64,000 nt of DNA from NCBI GenBank assembly GCA_963747005.1, contig CAVVDT010000010.1, positions 1-64,000 on the forward strand. Direction: 5' to 3'. This DNA comes from CAVVDT01 sp963747005 (lineage in GTDB: Bacteria > Pseudomonadota > Alphaproteobacteria > Rhizobiales > Aestuariivirgaceae). The position numbers were made by a program, and so were the translations under genes. The notes beneath the pieces were generated by a model. It searched no databases. It saw only the letters and a list, made by a program, of their open reading frames with translations, and had not been told where the DNA came from. Position 1 is the stretch's first letter, and each line of letters begins with the position of its first letter. This document shows positions 62,359 through 64,000 of the stretch, one piece after another.

Positions 62359-64000
62359 ATGAGCGCTCGCACTCCCCCCCAGACCCCCGACAATGTCGAG
62401 CCGGTAGACCTGCGCGAGGCACTGGAGGAGCGCTACCTCGCCTACGCGCTGTCGACCATCATGCACCGGGCGCTGCCCGACGTGCGCGACGGCCTCAAAC
62501 CCGTGCATCGCCGTCTCATCTTCGCCATGCGCCTGCTGCGCCTCGACCCGGCCGCCGGCTTCAAGAAATGCGCCCGCGTGGTCGGCGACGTGATCGGCAA
62601 GTTCCATCCGCATGGCGATCAGGCCGTCTATGACGCGCTGGTGCGCCTCGCCCAGGATTTTGCCGTGCGCTATCCGCTCATCGAGGGGCAGGGCAATTTC
62701 GGCAATATCGACGGCGACAACGCCGCCGCCTACCGCTATACCGAGGCCCGCCTGACGCGCGTCGCCATGTTGCTTCTGGAAGGCATCGACCAGGATACCG
62801 TCGACTTCCGCGAGACCTATAACGGCGAAGATACCGAACCCCTCGTCCTGCCCGGCGCCTTTCCCAACCTGCTGGCCAACGGCGCTTCCGGCATCGCGGT
62901 GGGCATGGCGACCTCGGTGCCGCCCCACAACGCCGCCGAATTGTGCGAGGCAGCCCTTCATCTCATAAAATTCCCCAATGCCGGCATCGACAAGCTCATG
63001 CAGTTCGTGCCGGGGCCGGATTTCCCCACCGGCGGCATCATTGTCGACGACCAGGCCTCCTTGCGCGAAACCTACGCAAGCGGCCGCGGGTCTGTGCGGG
63101 TGCGGGCGCGCTGGGTGAGCGAGGACCTGGGGCGCGGCACCTGGCAGATCGTCGTCAGTGAAATTCCCTACCAGGTGCAAAAGAGCCGGCTGGTGGAAAA
63201 GATCGCCGAACTCCTGACCGACAAGAAGCTGCCGCTTTTGGCCGATGTGCGTGATGAATCGGCCGACGATGTCCGCCTTATCCTCGAACCGCGCAGCCGC
63301 AGCGTCGATCCCGTGCTGCTGATGGAATCGCTGTTCAGGCTCACCGACCTCGAAGCCCGCATTTCGGTCAACATGAATGTCCTCGCCGAAGGCCGGGTGC
63401 CGCGCGTCCTGTCGCTGCGCGATGTGCTGGGCCAGTGGCTCGCCCATCGCCAGGTGGTGCTCGTCAGGCGCAGCCGCTTCCGCCTGGGCGAGATCGCCCG
63501 GCGCCTGGAAGTGCTGGGCGGCTACCTCGTCGCCTACCTCAACCTCGATGAGGTGATCCGCATCATCCGCCATGAGGACGAGCCCAAGCCGGCGCTGATG
63601 GCCCGCTTCGATTTGACCGACGCGCAGGCCGAAGCCATCCTCAACATGCGCTTGCGCGCCTTGCGCAAGCTGGAAGAAATGGAAATCCGGAAGGAACACG
63701 CCGCGTTGTCGCTCGAAAAGGAGGGCATCGAGGCGCTCCTCGCGTCCGATGAGGCCCAGTGGAACGCCATCGGCGCCGAGATCAAGGATGTGCGCAAGGA
63801 ATTTGGTCCCGAGACCCCGCTCGGCCGCCGCCGATCGAGCTTTGCCGCTGCGCCGCAAGTGGAGGCCGACCTCGACCAGGCCCTCATCGAGCGCGAGCCG
63901 GTGACGGTGGTGTGCTCGGAAAAAGGCTGGATCCGCTCGCTGAAGGGCCACATCGCCGATGTCGCCGGGCTTACCTACAAGGACGGCGATCGCGGCAAGT
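62359..64000 (+). CDS. parC: DNA topoisomerase IV subunit A (3' end outside window)
   Basis: The first 547 codons are present. The protein starts MSARTPPQTPDNVEPVDLRE. The breakage-reunion domain has KFHPHGDQAVYDALVRLAQ and the catalytic Tyr in YRYTEARLT. It resembles GyrA in the N-terminal half but diverges (NGEDTEPLVLPGAFPNLLAN), and no GyrA box is reached before the window ends. ParC separates linked daughter chromosomes, with ParE. Gln again occupies the position of E. coli Ser80. No ribosome-binding site stands out; TATAATG lies just upstream. Confidence 0.95.
   Translation, partial: MSARTPPQTPDNVEPVDLREALEERYLAYALSTIMHRALPDVRDGLKPVHRRLIFAMRLLRLDPAAGFKKCARVVGDVIGKFHPHGDQAVYDALVRLAQDFAVRYPLIEGQGNFGNIDGDNAAAYRYTEARLTRVAMLLLEGIDQDTVDFRETYNGEDTEPLVLPGAFPNLLANGASGIAVGMATSVPPHNAAELCEAALHLIKFPNAGIDKLMQFVPGPDFPTGGIIVDDQASLRETYASGRGSVRVRARWVSEDLGRGTWQIVVSEIPYQVQKSRLVEKIAELLTDKKLPLLADVRDESADDVRLILEPRSRSVDPVLLMESLFRLTDLEARISVNMNVLAEGRVPRVLSLRDVLGQWLAHRQVVLVRRSRFRLGEIARRLEVLGGYLVAYLNLDEVIRIIRHEDEPKPALMARFDLTDAQAEAILNMRLRALRKLEEMEIRKEHAALSLEKEGIEALLASDEAQWNAIGAEIKDVRKEFGPETPLGRRRSSFAAAPQVEADLDQALIEREPVTVVCSEKGWIRSLKGHIADVAGLTYKDGDRGK

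Overview
The window comes from a GC-rich alphaproteobacterium, most likely of the order Hyphomicrobiales (Rhizobiales). The evidence is gene order (ssb-gyrA; clpX-lon-hupB-tRNA-Val-tRNA-Asp followed by the nuo operon, birA and rnj), the PhyR-NepR-EcfG general stress response, FixK/FNR boxes and several rhizobial-type small proteins. The species cannot be named from sequence alone. Both edges are cut: the left edge lies at the end of an IS1380-family element and the right edge lies inside parC.

Layout. 1-1.6 kb: IS1380 element. 1.8-9.3 kb: sulfide:quinone oxidoreductase behind a perfect FNR box, a secreted RTX-repeat protein (minus strand), a LysE-type exporter, a 33-residue membrane microprotein behind a second perfect FNR box, RidA, Ssb, and three small exported proteins, two of them tandem paralogues. 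9.6-15.9 kb: gyrA, then an orphan capsule-export trio (permease, ATPase with a repetitive basic tail, KpsE-like protein) preceded by three 21-bp tandem repeats. 16-20.5 kb: DUF1326 protein, membrane histidine kinase, GST, uracil-DNA-glycosylase-like protein, lipoprotein hydrolase. 20.8-27.2 kb: clpX, lon, hupB, tRNA-Val, a sulfotransferase-like gene and tRNA-Asp.

27.2-43.9 kb is an accessory island between tRNA-Asp and nuoA. It begins with an IS5 remnant and carries a FixL-like haem-PAS hybrid kinase, an OmpR-type regulator, a Crp/Fnr-type regulator, an IS110 remnant and a general-stress-response cluster: PRC-barrel protein, matrixin-like protease, two nepR paralogues, an HWE kinase, an EF-hand protein, a DUF6600-like protein, ecfG and phyR. 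Six sites match the EcfG promoter (GGAAC-N16/17-CGTT type). One is followed only by a two-hairpin transcript with a C-rich loop and a strong terminator, a probable stress-induced sRNA resembling Caulobacter GsrN. A degenerate 3' fragment of tRNA-Phe at 41.8 kb looks like an integration scar. A flavoprotein monooxygenase gene follows.

44-59.8 kb: complete nuoA-N operon for respiratory complex I, with three small extra genes (DUF3291 protein, coiled-coil protein, two-helix membrane protein) inside it. 59.8-64 kb: birA, rnj and the start of parC.

The most unusual finding is a pair of ~265-bp structured elements (29376-29637 and 56587-56852). They share conserved loop sequences, but each of their three nested stems has a different sequence in the two copies while remaining self-complementary. 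One lies between two convergent signalling genes, the other inside the nuo operon between nuoL and nuoM. Regulatory theme: SQR and the microprotein carry FNR/FixK boxes, the window encodes a Crp/Fnr regulator with a matching recognition helix, and the stress island carries its own EcfG-type promoters.
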